From contig CM053331.1 of NCBI GenBank assembly GCA_028583605.1, positions 312,501 through 376,500 of the forward strand: a DNA stretch of 64,000 nt, written 5' to 3'. The stretch comes from Dastarcus helophoroides (Eukaryota; Arthropoda; Insecta; Coleoptera; Bothrideridae). The notes under the pieces were generated by a model. The model did not search any database. It worked only from the letters and a program-made list of their open reading frames with translations, and was not told the DNA's origin. Below are positions 1 through 10,900 of this stretch, in pieces; position 1 is the stretch's first letter, and the number at the start of each line of letters is the position of its first letter. Made by a program: the position numbers and the translations under genes.

Positions 1-793
1 TTTATAACTTAGGCGTTTTTTAAAAATATTGAAGAAGATAGATGATATTTTGAAAGAAAAATTTTGTATTTCTTATGTAACAAATGTCCTAACATTCCTA
101 GGCTACGTTACACTTTTGTTACCTAATAAAGATATTCCTGGCGGATTATATGAGTTGTTTCAATTTGTCAAAATGACTTTAAAATATTGAATTATTTCAT
201 CATTGTGGTTTTCAAAGTAGATGTTTTCCTAGTGACGTGAATGAGGACAATGACCAGGTAAAATTACGTACCCTCATCACTCACAAGGGCGGGTGGTTTA
301 TTGAACTCTGCGTGAAATTGGTAAGATCCCCAACCTTTATCTGTTAGCTGTGGACTTTATCTGTTGGGTTTAATAAATCTGGACTAACAGGTTTGTCTGG
401 GGGACATCTACACCGCTTTTAATCTGTATTACCGATGACGTGCTGTGTAAATATGTTTTTTGATACTGCTAGTGTTGATGTTGAGACTTTTAAAAATAAA
501 TAAAATCCCATCGAGCGCATTCACTATTAACTAGAGTACGTTAGAAATATTAAATTACGACGATAACATGTATTTAGGGGCTCTATGCTCTATTGGAGCG
601 GCGAATGCGAGTGAATTCATGTATATCTGGCCTCTATTGTGTTTTATTGCGTTTATTGGTGTGTTTCGCATGTTCCATTGTTCAATTATCGAGTCATGTT
701 TTGATATCTAATAAAGGAAGATCTTATTCACGTTGTTATTGTAAAAATATTGTATATGTCCATGACAAATACACAAATCATAATGAAAACGAG
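1..793. other. Non-coding AT-rich DNA, no gene seen
   Basis: There is no splice-bounded or recognisable open frame here. A 70-codon plus-strand frame at 593-805 has no family resemblance and runs into the LTR-like repeat that follows. Missing 3' exons of the SAPCD2-like gene could still be hidden here, but none was identified. Confidence 0.5.
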
Positions 794-1166
794 AACGCAA
801 TGTAAATAGATGAAATAGGATTTAGAATAGAATTGTAGAATTTAGTAAATGAAAAGAAGTTTCTAGAAGGATCTGATAAGGGGAAAGCGGCCGCGATAAC
901 GAAACAAATGGCAGATAAGCTTTCCAGAAATTTCTGCAAACGATAAGCCTTATCTATCGAAAAGTTTGAGGAAACCGGGGGCCAAAACTATAAAAGGCGG
1001 TCAGCTTTCCCTCGAGTCAGTCACTTAGAAGTCAGTGTAGTTAGTGGGTTAGCAATTAGTAAATAAGTAGTGAGTTACTGTTCAGTTGAAGTGTGCCGAG
1101 TTAATTTGGTAATAAAGTGGTGTAATTTACACGTGGTAATCTAATCGAACCGCTAAGCCCGTAACA
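794..1166 (+). mobile_element. LTR-like repeat, copy 1 (Ty3/gypsy-like)
   Basis: This shares long stretches with 7341-7696 (same strand) and with 13940-14370 and 20339-20786 (opposite strand). Shared blocks include GATCTGATAAGGGGAAAGCG, a NotI-like GCGGCCGC, CAGATAAGC and GATAAGCCTTATCT. A TATA box and start-like region follow (CTATAAAAGGCGG, then CTCGAGTCAGTCAC). The right end is GTAACA at 1161-1166, matching the TG...CA ends of the intact copy near 20.3 kb. No internal coding region follows, so it is a solo or truncated LTR. The left boundary is only the limit of visible similarity to copy 2. Confidence 0.6.
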
Positions 1167-2176
1167 ATACTAAATTATTATTCTAAATTATGCTTCATAA
1201 TTTGCTTTTCAATAGTTTTGAAAATAACTCAAAGGCTTCGAATCGAAATACTTACTTGTTAACTTCAGCTTCATCTATTTATGATGTATGATGAGAAAAT
1301 GTGATTTTTTTTACTTTCTGGTTGAATTCGCGTTAAGTTAATGGTTGACTACACTTCGTGCTGAGAATTGATGGTATACTCAAGCTCTTATCTGCCTTCT
1401 GTTCTGAAGGTTTACAACCGGGATGTACGATGTAACCAAAGTTACAAAGATCACTAGTAATTGCTCTACCGAAACGCCTTAGACCAACCTTTGTTGTGTT
1501 TTTTAATTTTCTTGGTTTTAGGGGACAAGATTGGTATTTTTGAAGATAACTAAGGACCAGTCCGTTCCATCAAAATCACTAGTAATGATGTAACTTTTAC
1601 GGATTCCACGACAGCAAGAGTCATTAAATACCAGCGCCCTCGGCGAGTCACGCGTTTAGCTATGTTCAGATTAACAATTAATGTCAATTAAACGTTCGTA
1701 ATGAAATTGACGATGTCCCAACCACTGAGAGTGAAAATACATCCGGCGGGGACATATACCTGATGGGACTTCAATCCAGAAACCAAGAAACAACTTGGGG
1801 TTGTTTATTCTCTTTCGTTCTAACGTATTTTACTGTATTAAAATTATTACCAATAAAATGTTACAACTTCATGGTTGCATAATTTGGAAATGTTATAAAA
1901 TGTAGTCCTAGAAAAGGTGATTGAAATATATACATTGTTGGGAAAGTTCCTATGAAATGACGTAATACGTGCGAAGAAAATAGAAAAAAACACACTTTTT
2001 ATTACCATTAAAAAGTATAAATTAATAAATTCAAGTTTTCTTGCGTGTCGAAAGCTAATATCTTTGTGTGTAATTTTTAATGTCTCATTGCTTAGTGTTT
2101 TATCGCGTTAAAGCGCATTACGTAGCATTTCACGCGGTTTTCTAACGTATCACGTAACAGTACTCGATTGTAATAT
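1167..2176. other. Non-coding stretch, with one MITE half
   Basis: No supported gene. Position 1489-1580 holds half of the palindromic MITE family described at 32.5-34.2 kb. The remainder is AT-rich unique-looking DNA in which no exon of the SAPCD2-like gene was found. Confidence 0.5.
1489..1580. repeat. Half copy of the palindromic MITE-like family
   Basis: Contains GTTGTGTTTTTTAAT, TTCTTGGTTTTAGGGGACAA and AACTAAGGACCAGTCCGTTC in the order seen in the right arms of the full palindromes at 32-34 kb. The left arm is missing here. Confidence 0.65.
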
Positions 2177-2293
2177 CTAACGTTTTACAGTAAATCCGGA
2201 AACAAGCGCTGGGAATGTTCCCGATTGCGGAATCTGGGTTAGTGGGCAATAACTAACAATATAGTCGCAAATAATAACCAAGACATCACTTAC
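2177..2293 (-). other. Start of first intron of the SAPCD2-like gene
   Basis: The intron opens with GTAAGT (revcomp of 2288-2293). The reading frame stays open by chance for 38 more codons to a stop at 2177, but that extension is AT-rich and lacks the character of the exon. Everything from here to position 1 is either intron or intergenic; no second exon was recognised. Confidence 0.6.
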
Positions 2294-3226
2294 GACGTGT
2301 CCCATTCTCCCCAGATACTTCATTTTTTCTTGTACCGCGGCGACTTGCTTCAAATACCATTCTCTTGCTTTCTCCACTGCCCCCAAACCTTGCATTAGTA
2401 TATCCTTCTCCTGTTCGATCTGCTTCATCCTCTTCAGCATATTATAGTCGATTCCGTTTTGCAAGGTATGTCTTCTCGGTTCCCTCCTCCTAACGTTCGC
2501 CTTTTTCTGATACATCCCCTGCGCTTCGCCTTGGCCGGCGGCCTTCCCATCACCCATACTCCGACTCGTACGAAGCAACCCCCCGTAATTCTTACTTTTA
2601 TCCTGATCGTTCATCATCACCCCAATCTGCCAATTCTGCAAGGCGTTCCGTATTTCCGCCCGGTCGATGTTCGTCACCCTATCAAGCCCCAACGCCGTTC
2701 GAGGCGGTTTAGGCGGCCCCGGCCCGTATATCGCCGGCTTCGCTATTTCGCCGCTTTGCGCCGTATCTTTCCGTTCTTGCAACAACTGCGGCATGCTGAT
2801 GGTTCTCTGTTGCGAGATAACGTTGGGTCTTACGGCCGCCGTGTTGCTCCATTGCTGTTTAACGCCGTTTTCGATGTCGAGCAATGGGGCCGAAGGCGGT
2901 CTGTTATTCGCCATCAGATCCTGTCGCCCTTTGTTTTCCACTTGATTTCGCAACAGGCAGATCTTGAGGCCAGCGCAGAAGCGTTCGAACGACAGCATAC
3001 CATTAGGCGGCGTGACTTTCCTCAAGCTCTCTATCACTCCCTTGGGCAGGCCTTTGGAGCCGTCGTCCTGCCATCTGTTCTCGATGTCGGCGAAATTCAC
3101 GAAACCGGTCCTTTTGTCGTCCATTATGTCGAATAACGTCCTCATCGCCGACACGAATTGTTTGGGTAAACCGTCCAAAGTGGACGAAGGCGAAGTCATG
3201 GCGTTTACGCGGTCGTGTTGACACAT
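2294..3226 (-). CDS. SAPCD2: SAPCD2-like protein, first coding exon (partial gene)
   Basis: This exon encodes 311 residues. Residues 20-95 read as a suppressor-APC domain, an EF-hand-like fold: LPKQFVSAMRTLFDIMDD, then NRWQDDGSKGLP and PPNGMLSFERFCAGLK. This matches the N-terminus of vertebrate SAPCD2 as I know the family. The middle is low-complexity and proline-rich (GPGPPKPPR near residue 170). Residues 261-305 form a predicted coiled coil (KQIEQEKDILMQGL). The reading frame meets a GTAAGT donor at 2288-2293, so the frame after V311 is intron. No convincing acceptor was found down to position 1, so the 3' exons lie outside. Two starts are possible: M1 (3224-3226), or M10 (3197-3199), which has the better AUG context (AACGCCATGA). 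Known family role: SAPCD2 acts with the LGN/Galpha-i machinery in spindle orientation and cell polarity; that role here is inferred. Confidence 0.85.
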
Positions 3227-3460
3227 TCACTTTGCGTTTTTTTTTACGATTGTTGACGGTGGAAGCGCGACTCGTGGCCACCAGCCTTCGACTTCGACAG
3301 CGACTAACGAACGTTCGCGTGCTGGGTGCAGATCTCTGGTTCACCTCTTTTAGCGTGGCGGAGAAGTGGCCAGGTAGGTTTGGTACCGACCGGCCACATT
3401 TTTATCTAAATCGACTCGAGACTCGAGTGGAAAGTGATGGGGAATTATTTTAAAGCGTTC
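3227..3460 (-). promoter_or_regulatory. Putative 5' UTR / promoter-proximal region of the SAPCD2-like gene
   Basis: This stretch directly upstream of the SAPCD2-like start codon is clearly richer in C, G and CpG than the flanking AT-rich DNA, as expected for a 5' leader and core promoter. No TATA box or convincing initiator could be fixed, so no transcription start is proposed. Short open frames here on both strands are by-products of the GC-rich composition. Confidence 0.3.
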
Positions 3461-3734
3461 TTCGTGCGTGTTATCTGCGCCGCTATTCATTTTTTTAAAT
3501 GCCACTTTTTAGATTGTTTCAACAACGGTTTGGATTGCATGAATACTCAATGTTAAATAACTGGGGTTATTATCATTTAAATAATAAATGGTAATTAAGA
3601 AAAGTACATAAGTGGGGAGGGGGGGCGTATTTTAACGATACATATAATTTGTATTATAAACTACCAAAAAAAAAGCGCGAATTAACTAATAAAATATTAA
3701 TGTTATTAATTAAGTAACATTCGTGGTAATTACA

Positions 3735-3965
3735 GGATATATTTCTTCCAGGATTAGACCGTGTCAAAGAACTACTAAAAGTGTTCCACGTTTCGCCCAC
3801 CATCGTAGGGAGCTTCTTCAGGAACAAAAAAAAAAAGAAACAATAAACACAAACGGAAATATAAGGGAATATGCAAAAAATGAAAGAATAAAAAGGCCAA
3901 TTTCGAAACATCAGAGCACAATAACTCAGTATGTTCATCATACCAGAGGCGAAACTCTTCTGCCT
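3735..3965 (-). repeat. Copy of the foldback/Penelope-like terminal repeat (family as at 22920-23223)
   Basis: On the minus strand this reads CTGAAGAAGCTCCCTACGAT, then GGTGGGCGAAACGTGGAACA, then a GACACGGTCTAATCCTGG-type end. The same order of blocks occurs at 23098-23207. Like that copy it has an AT-rich AAGAAA/ATATGCAAAAAA middle and the AAAAAGGCCAATTTC block. It carries the CTGAAGA...GAAAC pattern (3787-3821) discussed under findings. It encodes nothing. Confidence 0.6.
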
Positions 3966-4549
3966 TCGTGGTAATTATAACATAATAAAGGCAAATTTAA
4001 ACAAAGCGCTTATACTTATTTTTTGTTAATATAATCAGATATTTTTTATATCATTCAATCTTGTTCATACTTGTTTTTCAGCCTAATAATACATTATAGG
4101 CGTTACAAGGTCATCAGTTTGTTAAAATACAAAATACAGTTAAGCATGAAGCCAGCAACCAACATACTTATTTTGTACTAGTTCAGAAAGCGTGGTCTGT
4201 GGCGTATCCCCAGGGAATGCCAAGGAAGCGGGGAAAGTTTGGTGGGAGTAAGCGCCACACCGAGCGGCTTCAATGACTCTAAAATTAATTGTTTGGTTAA
4301 ACGTAACAGACCAATTTAATAAGCTTGGACAAATTTAAAGAGTTTGTGCAAATTGCAGAATGATGTTTTGTTCAAATTCTTCGATACGTTTAGCAAAGAG
4401 ACAGGTAAACACACTTTCTCAATTAAATATTAATTAGGATAAAATTTTATAACGAAAGGTGTTCATTATCACCAAAAATTATGGAAAGGGTTAACAGATA
4501 TTGAAAATTTGAAGTATTAGCTACGTCTTCTTCTATCTAAAAGAAAAGG
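3966..4549. other. No gene seen
   Basis: AT-rich non-coding DNA between the foldback repeat and the AT-rich repeat field. No recognisable exon, RNA gene or mobile element was identified. Confidence 0.5.
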
Positions 4550-6530
4550 GGTCACCTTTTTGAAAATTTCTAATTTTTTTGAAGAATTCGATCTTTTTTA
4601 TTCATTCGTCGATTTCTATTGTACAACTTCTTTCTCATTTTTTTCAAAATGTCGAGCTTTTTTTCATTGGACTAACACAATTTCAATTTCTTATCGAAAT
4701 TTCGACTTAATATTGAAAATTTCGACTTTTGTTTTTAGAAATTTTGGCATTTTTTGAGAATTCCAAGTTCTTTTTAAAATTACGACTTTTTGAATACATT
4801 TTGATTTTTTTGAACACTTTACTTTTTTTTGGCAATTTGTCCTTATTAATTTTTTTTTGGAATTTAAACTCTTGGACAAGTTCCTTTTTAGAATTTCAGT
4901 ATTTGAAGTGAAACTTCTTTAGATGCGTTAAGCATTTTGGAATTTTCGGTATAAAATCGTAAGAAAGAGAAGAACTATGGTGAAATGGGCTGGTCCTTGG
5001 TTATATTCAAAAATTGAAAAATAAATCTTGTCTCCTGACGAATTATAATAAAAAAACCTAGTTTTAGGACAAAGTCGGAATTTCCAGCAAATCAAATTGA
5101 AAATAAAAACTTGATCTTATAGAAAATTTTTTAATAGTTATCGAAATATCGAGAAAAAGACGATTTTTGAGGTAAAAATTGAAAGTTTCGAAAGTCCAAT
5201 CGAATTTGAGAAAAACAAATCAAAATTTCGACTAAAAGATCGACATTTTCATAAAATATCGAAATTTTGAGAAAAAAGTCGCAATTTTGAAGGAAGAGTC
5301 AAATTTTGTCGTAATTTCGAAAAAAATGCAAATTTTGAGGAACATTTCTGAAAAAAAGTCAAAATTTCAAGAAAAATGTTCTTCTCGACTATTTGTTAAC
5401 GAGTGATTAAGTGAAGAAATCAAATTTTGAAAAACAAAATCAAAATTTCGAGGAAAAGATCGATATTTTCATAAAATGTCAAAATTTCAAAAAAAAAAGA
5501 GTCGAAATTTTGATTTTTTTCTTCAAAAATTCAATTTCTCCATTTAAGCGCTCGTTAAAAAATAGTCGAGGAGAAAATGTTTTCTAGAAATTTCGACTTT
5601 TTTCAGAAATTTTCCTCAAAATTTGCCCTTTTTTCGAAATTTTCACAAAATTTGACTCTTTATTGGAATTGCAACTTTTTCCTCAAAATTTCGATATTTT
5701 ATGAAAATGTCGATCTTTTCCCCGAACTTTTGATTTTTGTTTTTCAAAATTCGATTTCTTCACTTAATAGATCGACATTTTTCGTAAAATATCGAAATTT
5801 TGAGAAACAAGTCGCAGTTTCCAAGAAAGAGTCGCTTTTTGTCAAAATTTCGAAAAAAGGGCAAATTTTGACGAAAATTTCCTAAAAGAAAGTCGAAATT
5901 TCAAGAAAAAAATTTCTTCCCGACTATTATTTTAACGAGTGCTTATATGAAGAAATCGGATTTTGAAAAACAAAAATCAAAATTTTAATGAAAAGATCGA
6001 CATTAAGTCGACATTTCGAGAAAAAAGTCGACATTTCAAGAAAAAAGTCGAAATTTCGAAAAAAAATCGAATTTTCGAGAAAAAAGTAGAAGTCTCTAAA
6101 AATATTTTTTTTAAATCAATGTCCTTTTTACGTTTTTGTAAAATGTCGACTATGAACACGAAATTTCGACTTTTTTTTCGAAAATTCTAGCTAAACTTTG
6201 AAATTTCAAGAAAAAGTTCGAAATTTTGGGTAATAAAAATTGAATTTACCGAACGTACCTTACTGTTAGTGTCAACATTAAATTGTTAAAAAATTGGTGC
6301 TTAGATTACAATCTTGTATTCTAAGGGTTGATGGGGCTTAACTGTCATCTGCCTAACCTAACCGTAGAAAAAAAATTTCGACTTATCTTAAAATTTCGTG
6401 AAAAAAAGTTTAAATTTCGAGATTAAAGCCGAAATTTTGATTTTATCTATGAAATTTCCTCAAAAAAGTCGAAATTTGGTAAATAAAGTAGAAATTTTCA
6501 TTTTAATCTCTTAATTTCCAGTTTAAATTT
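4550..6530. repeat. AT-rich degenerate repeat field (AAATTTCGA motif)
   Basis: Built from variants of AAATTTCGAC and TTTTTT or their complements at irregular 15-30 bp spacing. The field is locally palindromic: blocks around 5400-5490 (GAAAAGATCGATATTTTCAT) recur inverted near 5690-5770 and again directly near 5940-6003. A MITE fragment (GGTCCTTGGTTATATTC) lies at 4989-5040. The motif is shared with the fields at 10.7-11.4, 14.6-19.1 and 24.1-29.1 kb. Frames of 60-100 codons here are Phe/Lys/Ser/Ile-rich artefacts of composition. Confidence 0.7.
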
Positions 6531-7340
6531 CATATTTGTAAAGATATTTTTATAAATTGATTCCCAAAAATACGTAAATAAAAATCAAAGCAGAAAATAA
6601 ATATGTATCGGATTTTTCTAATTAGGAATAAATAATTAAAATATAAATATTAGTCTTTAAAATCCAAGAAAAAACTTTCAAAATTAAACTACGCCGATTC
6701 ATCATTATTATTTAATTTTTCTTTTATAAGAAATATTTTAAACATTTCACAAACTAAACGATTAATCGGAAATCGATCTTTTAGCACCTAATTTTATCGA
6801 GAATCGATACTTTTGCCACTATTCGAATCGATCCAAAAATCGATTACTTTAAAAAGGAATCGACATCTCCAGTTCGTGGTTTTTATAGGTTAGAATGTTA
6901 GAATACTGTAAATTGAAGAAAATTGTGTGAATCTGCCAACACTGCTGTTGTCTCAACGATGATACTTTCTCTCATAGAGAAAGGTTTCTCTATGGTGCTT
7001 GGCTGCTATGAAGAATATGCTACTGTTCCATAGATGGCGTCCAAATCATAAATTCTGGTTTTTTTTATTTTGTTCAGGTAAATTGAAGAAGTTGAATCGT
7101 TGAAGATTAAATATTTATTATAAAGGAATTTTCATTAGTGTTTTCTAGTTAGAATATTCTATCAAGTTTACCTTTACCTTGAAAGTTATTTATTAATTCG
7201 GTAGATGGCGCGATGTTTGTAAAATTATATCTCCTGGACTTTTTATGTAATTTTACTTGAATATTTATTAAATAAGTGGATTAATATAATAAATAAAAAT
7301 AAATGAGAAAATTTAGAAAATAATTAATGTTAAAAACGTT
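6531..7340. other. No gene seen
   Basis: AT-rich intergenic DNA between the two genes. It contains AGATGGCG-type patches near 7033 and 7204 and a small inverted repeat around CTCTCATAGAGAAAGG (near 6970), but no exon or recognised element. Confidence 0.5.
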
Positions 7341-7696
7341 AACGCAATGTAAATAAATAGAACAGAATTTAGTGCGTAAGAAAAGTTTCTAGAAAGATCT
7401 GATAAGGGGAAAGCGGGCCGCGATAACGAAGCAAACGGCAGATAAGCGTTCCAGAAATTTCGGCAAACGATAAGCCTTATCTGTTGAAAACTTCTAGAAC
7501 CCGGAAGCGAAAAATATTTAAGGCGGACGCCTTTCTCTCGAGTCAAGTTAGAGTCAGTGTAGTAGCGAGTTAGTAGAAGTCAATAGTAAGTGAGTTAATT
7601 GCTCAGTTAGGGTGATCTGAGTTAAGTCTAATAATAAAGTGGGTATTATTCGGCACGTGTTTAATAATTAATTCGAACCACGATAAGCCCGTAACA
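7341..7696 (+). mobile_element. LTR-like repeat, copy 2 (Ty3/gypsy-like)
   Basis: Closely similar to 794-1166: AACGCAATGTAAATA, TTTCTAGAAAGATCTGATAA, AAAGCGGGCCGCGATAACG, CTCGAGTCAAGTTAGAGTCA, and the end GATAAGCCCGTAACA at 7696. Its TATA region has decayed to AATATTTAAGGCGG. It ends about 60 bp beyond the candidate poly(A) signal of the tetraspan gene, so it sits just past that gene's 3' end. Confidence 0.6.
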
Positions 7697-7755
7697 ATGC
7701 AATATCATAGAAAAGTTGAAAATATTAATGAAAATCAAATTTATTGTAAAAGGAA

Positions 7756-7761
7756 TTTATT
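7756..7761 (-). promoter_or_regulatory. Candidate poly(A) signal of the tetraspan gene
   Basis: AATAAA on the minus strand, about 155 nt past the stop codon at 7915-7917; a second AATAAA is at 7740-7745. Either is at a plausible distance for a short 3' UTR. Such hexamers are common in AT-rich DNA, so the assignment rests on position. Confidence 0.4.
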
Positions 7762-7914
7762 TCGATATAAACAATAGAATTATAATAATAAACTATATAA
7801 GGCTAACAACAATATGTACATACATAATACAAATATATTCAAAAATAGAGTTAAATTGAGATATTGATGAGTTTGGACGTGGCCGGCCTGCAGCTGGGGG
7901 TTATTTCTAACATT

Positions 7915-7974
7915 TCAACAGTTCGTTTCAGTTCTTGGGGTTCCCAACTGTTGAATCACTTTTTCTTCTATTCT
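7915..7974 (-). CDS. Tetraspan gene, exon F (last coding exon)
   Basis: 60 nt: 19 codons plus TGA (7915-7917). The acceptor TTTTTACAG (7975-7980) follows a pyrimidine-rich stretch. It encodes RIEEKVIQQLGTPRTETNC and continues the charged helix at the end of exon E (ELHR-RIEEK). It was too short to stand out as a frame. It is supported by the acceptor, the phase match and the continuity of the helix. Confidence 0.75.
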   Translation of the reverse strand, partial: RIEEKVIQQLGTPRTETNC

Positions 7975-10900
7975 CTGTAAAAATATTTATCAAACACAAT
8001 ACAAATTAGTTAATTAAATCAGCAGCATTTTAAAAAGTCCCTTTTAAAATAAAGCTTCGTCTACATTTTTCGTTTTTATTAAGTTATTATTAAATAAATT
8101 TGCAAATGCGTGGTTATCTTGTTCTAAATGTTAGACGTTCCCAATTCTAATGAATACTTTTCAAAGCGAAGTATATTTTTGATAAAATTAGTAAGCGGAA
8201 AATGAAAGTGAATTAATTTCGATGAATAAGACAGGATAGGGAAAATGTGTGCACCAGGAGATCAAAAAAAGTGTAATTCCCAACACCAGCACCACAATAT
8301 CGCCTTAGAATCTTACCCTATGCAACTCATTGTATTGTTGATGTCTAGCCAGCAATTCGTTTTCGGACAAATAAGCTAAACTCTCAGACTTAATAATAGC
8401 GCCTTCCAATTCCGGGCACAATTTCGGCAAATTAAGCTTCTTTTTTCTAAGCAGACTTTTCCAACCGGGTTCCGGATGGTTCTTTATCGGCGGCGTGGAA
8501 GGCTTCGCTTCTGAATCGCTTTTATCCCCCCCAGTCGTAATTATCGGTCGGGTATCTCCCGAGATGGAAACTAGCGTAACCGACTTTCCTTTACTTTGGG
8601 GAGTGTTACTATAGAGGGAGATGACCGTGGTGGATTTGGCGTTGTGGATGGAATACGAAAGCGGTTTAGCTACGATATCGTTGTTGCTCCCGTTGATGGA
8701 TGAGGTAGTGGACCAGGTCGGGGTGTGATTCGTGCTGATGGGGTGGACGGGTGAGCTGTATCCCGACGTGCTTTGGGAATCTGGGTAACGGACAATGATG
8801 CTAGCGCCCTTACCGTTCTGCGACGGTTTCGGTTGTTGGCACTCGTTTAAAGGAGACGCGATCTCCCCTAAGGAACCAACGGCACTCAGAGTCTTATCGC
8901 TGCTTTCGCTCGCGTCGCTGTGCCTCCAAACGGCCAACGGTCGAGCTTCTTTCGGCTCGGAGGGGGTTTCCCCCGTGTTGGGACTTTCCAAGTCTTGAAT
9001 CAGCTGCAAGGCCGCTTCTAGCTCTTTGGAGAATTCGGCGTCGCTGCTTTTCGCTTCCGATCTCGAGGATTCGTGTCGGCTCGCGTTGGAATTCGTTTGG
9101 GTTTTTTCCGACGCGCTTGTACTTTCGCTGATGCTCTGAGGGGATATCGGATTCGGTTCTTTTTTGTTACCTATGGCCTTCTGCAGTTCTTTCATTAATG
9201 AGGCGTAGTGGACTTTTTCCGTGTTGGGGCTGATCGATTCCACTCTTCTCATCATGATGGCTTGGGGTGCCTTAAAAATGAAACGTAATTATCAACAATC
9301 TGATGTTGATGAACCGTAGACGGCGACTTTGAAACGTTGGAAATTGTTTGAAATTTTTACATTTGAACATTTCGATTTTGTTCGCTTTGTTGAAAATAAT
9401 GATTTTCATAACTATTAAACTTTATTAACGATAAAAATGCAACAACATTTAAAAATTACACAAGGTTTTCGATAAATATTTGCTAACACCGGACCAGGTT
9501 TCATAACTATTAAACTTTATTAACCGTTTTTACGGTTTTGGACGATCGAAATTTTCAGAGGAAAAACGTTGAAGAAAAATTCGAGTTATTTTAAGCGGGT
9601 TGAAATATTTAAAAAGATTAAAATTTCCAAAAAATCCAGCATTTAAAAATCATTATTGACAACAACCCTTACTTCATGGAATTCTTTAACCCTTTCGCGA
9701 CGTGCTATTTTCCTATTTTTAAGTATGCCCATAAGGCGGCCAGCTTTCGAGGTTTACGGAATCGTATGGTCTTAGTCGTTATAGCATACATTTACCGGAA
9801 AAGTACTATAATCGGCCTCTCTACAAGAATATTGTACTAATTTAAAAATATAATAATAATAAAAATAAATAAATACAGTCTTCGACTATTTGTCACATTT
9901 TTTTTAACACGGAAATATACGGTCTTCGGCGCGAAAGGGTTAATATTCATAACTATTAAACTTTATTAACGATAAAAACACAACAAAATTTAAAAATTCT
10001 ACAAGGTTTTCGATAAATATTTGCTAACACCGGACCAGGTTTTATAACTATTAAACTTTATTAACCATAAAAACGCAACAAAATTTAAAAATTCTACAAG
10101 GTTTTCGATAAATATTTGCTAACACCGGACCGCCGATGATGCAGTAATGCGAAACCTGGTCCGGTGTTAGCAAATATTTATCGAAAACCTTTTAGAATTT
10201 TTAAATTTTGTTGTGTTTTTATCGTTAATAAAGTTTAATAGTTATGAATATTAACCCTTTCGCTCCGAAGACCGTATATTTCCGTGTTAAAAAAAATGTG
10301 ACAAATAGTCGAAGACTGTATTTATTTATTTTTATTATTATTATATTTTTAAATTAGTACAATATTCTTGTAGAGAGGCCGATTATAGTACTTTTCCGGT
10401 AAATGTATGCTATAACGACTAAGACCATACGATTCCGTAAACCTCGAAAGCTGGCCGCCTTATGGGCATACTTAAAAATAGGAAAATAGCACGTCGCGAA
10501 AGGGTTAAAGAATTCCATGAAGTAAGGGTTGTTGTCAATAATGATTTTTAAATGCTGGATTTTTTGGAAATTTTAACCTTTTTAAATATTTCAACCCGCT
10601 TAAAATAACTCGAATTTTTCTTCAACGTTTTTCCTCTGAAAATTTCGATCGTCCAAAAAAGTAAAATTAAACGAAATTAAAGGGAAAAACGGTAAAATTT
10701 TGAAAACATCGAAAATTTGATCCCTTTGAAATTTCGTCGTTTTCAAAATTTTACCTTTTTCCCTTTAATTTCTTTGAATTTTACTTTTTTGGACGATTCT
10801 CATTTTTGAATTTTTTTTTAACAGAATTCTTCGGATATTACGACTTTTTTGAATTTTTTTTCAAGGAGCTCTTCGGAAATTAAAATATTTTTGAATTTTG

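Larger units (their letters stand above)
9400..10250. repeat. About 94-bp tandem repeat (GCTAACACCGGACCAGGTTT)
   Basis: Units carry ATAACTATTAAACTTTATTA, then AAGGTTTTCGATAAATATTT and GCTAACACCGGACCAGG. Copies start near 9407, 9950 and 10043, a partial unit lies near 9502, and one inverted copy occupies 10152-10248. The run lies in the intron between exons E and D and is interrupted by the piggyBac-type MITEs. Confidence 0.7.

Noticed and set aside
593..805. 70-codon plus-strand frame as a small gene
   Set aside because: No family resemblance, no start or splice context, and it ends in the LTR-like repeat.
2459..3221. Plus-strand frames of 225, 92 and 85 codons
   Set aside because: Antisense shadows of the GC-rich SAPCD2-like exon; only the minus-strand reading has a recognisable domain.
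9250..9255. The double AUG near the start of exon E as the start of a separate 316-residue protein
   Set aside because: An in-frame acceptor lies 15 nt upstream and exon D joins in phase, so these methionines are internal.
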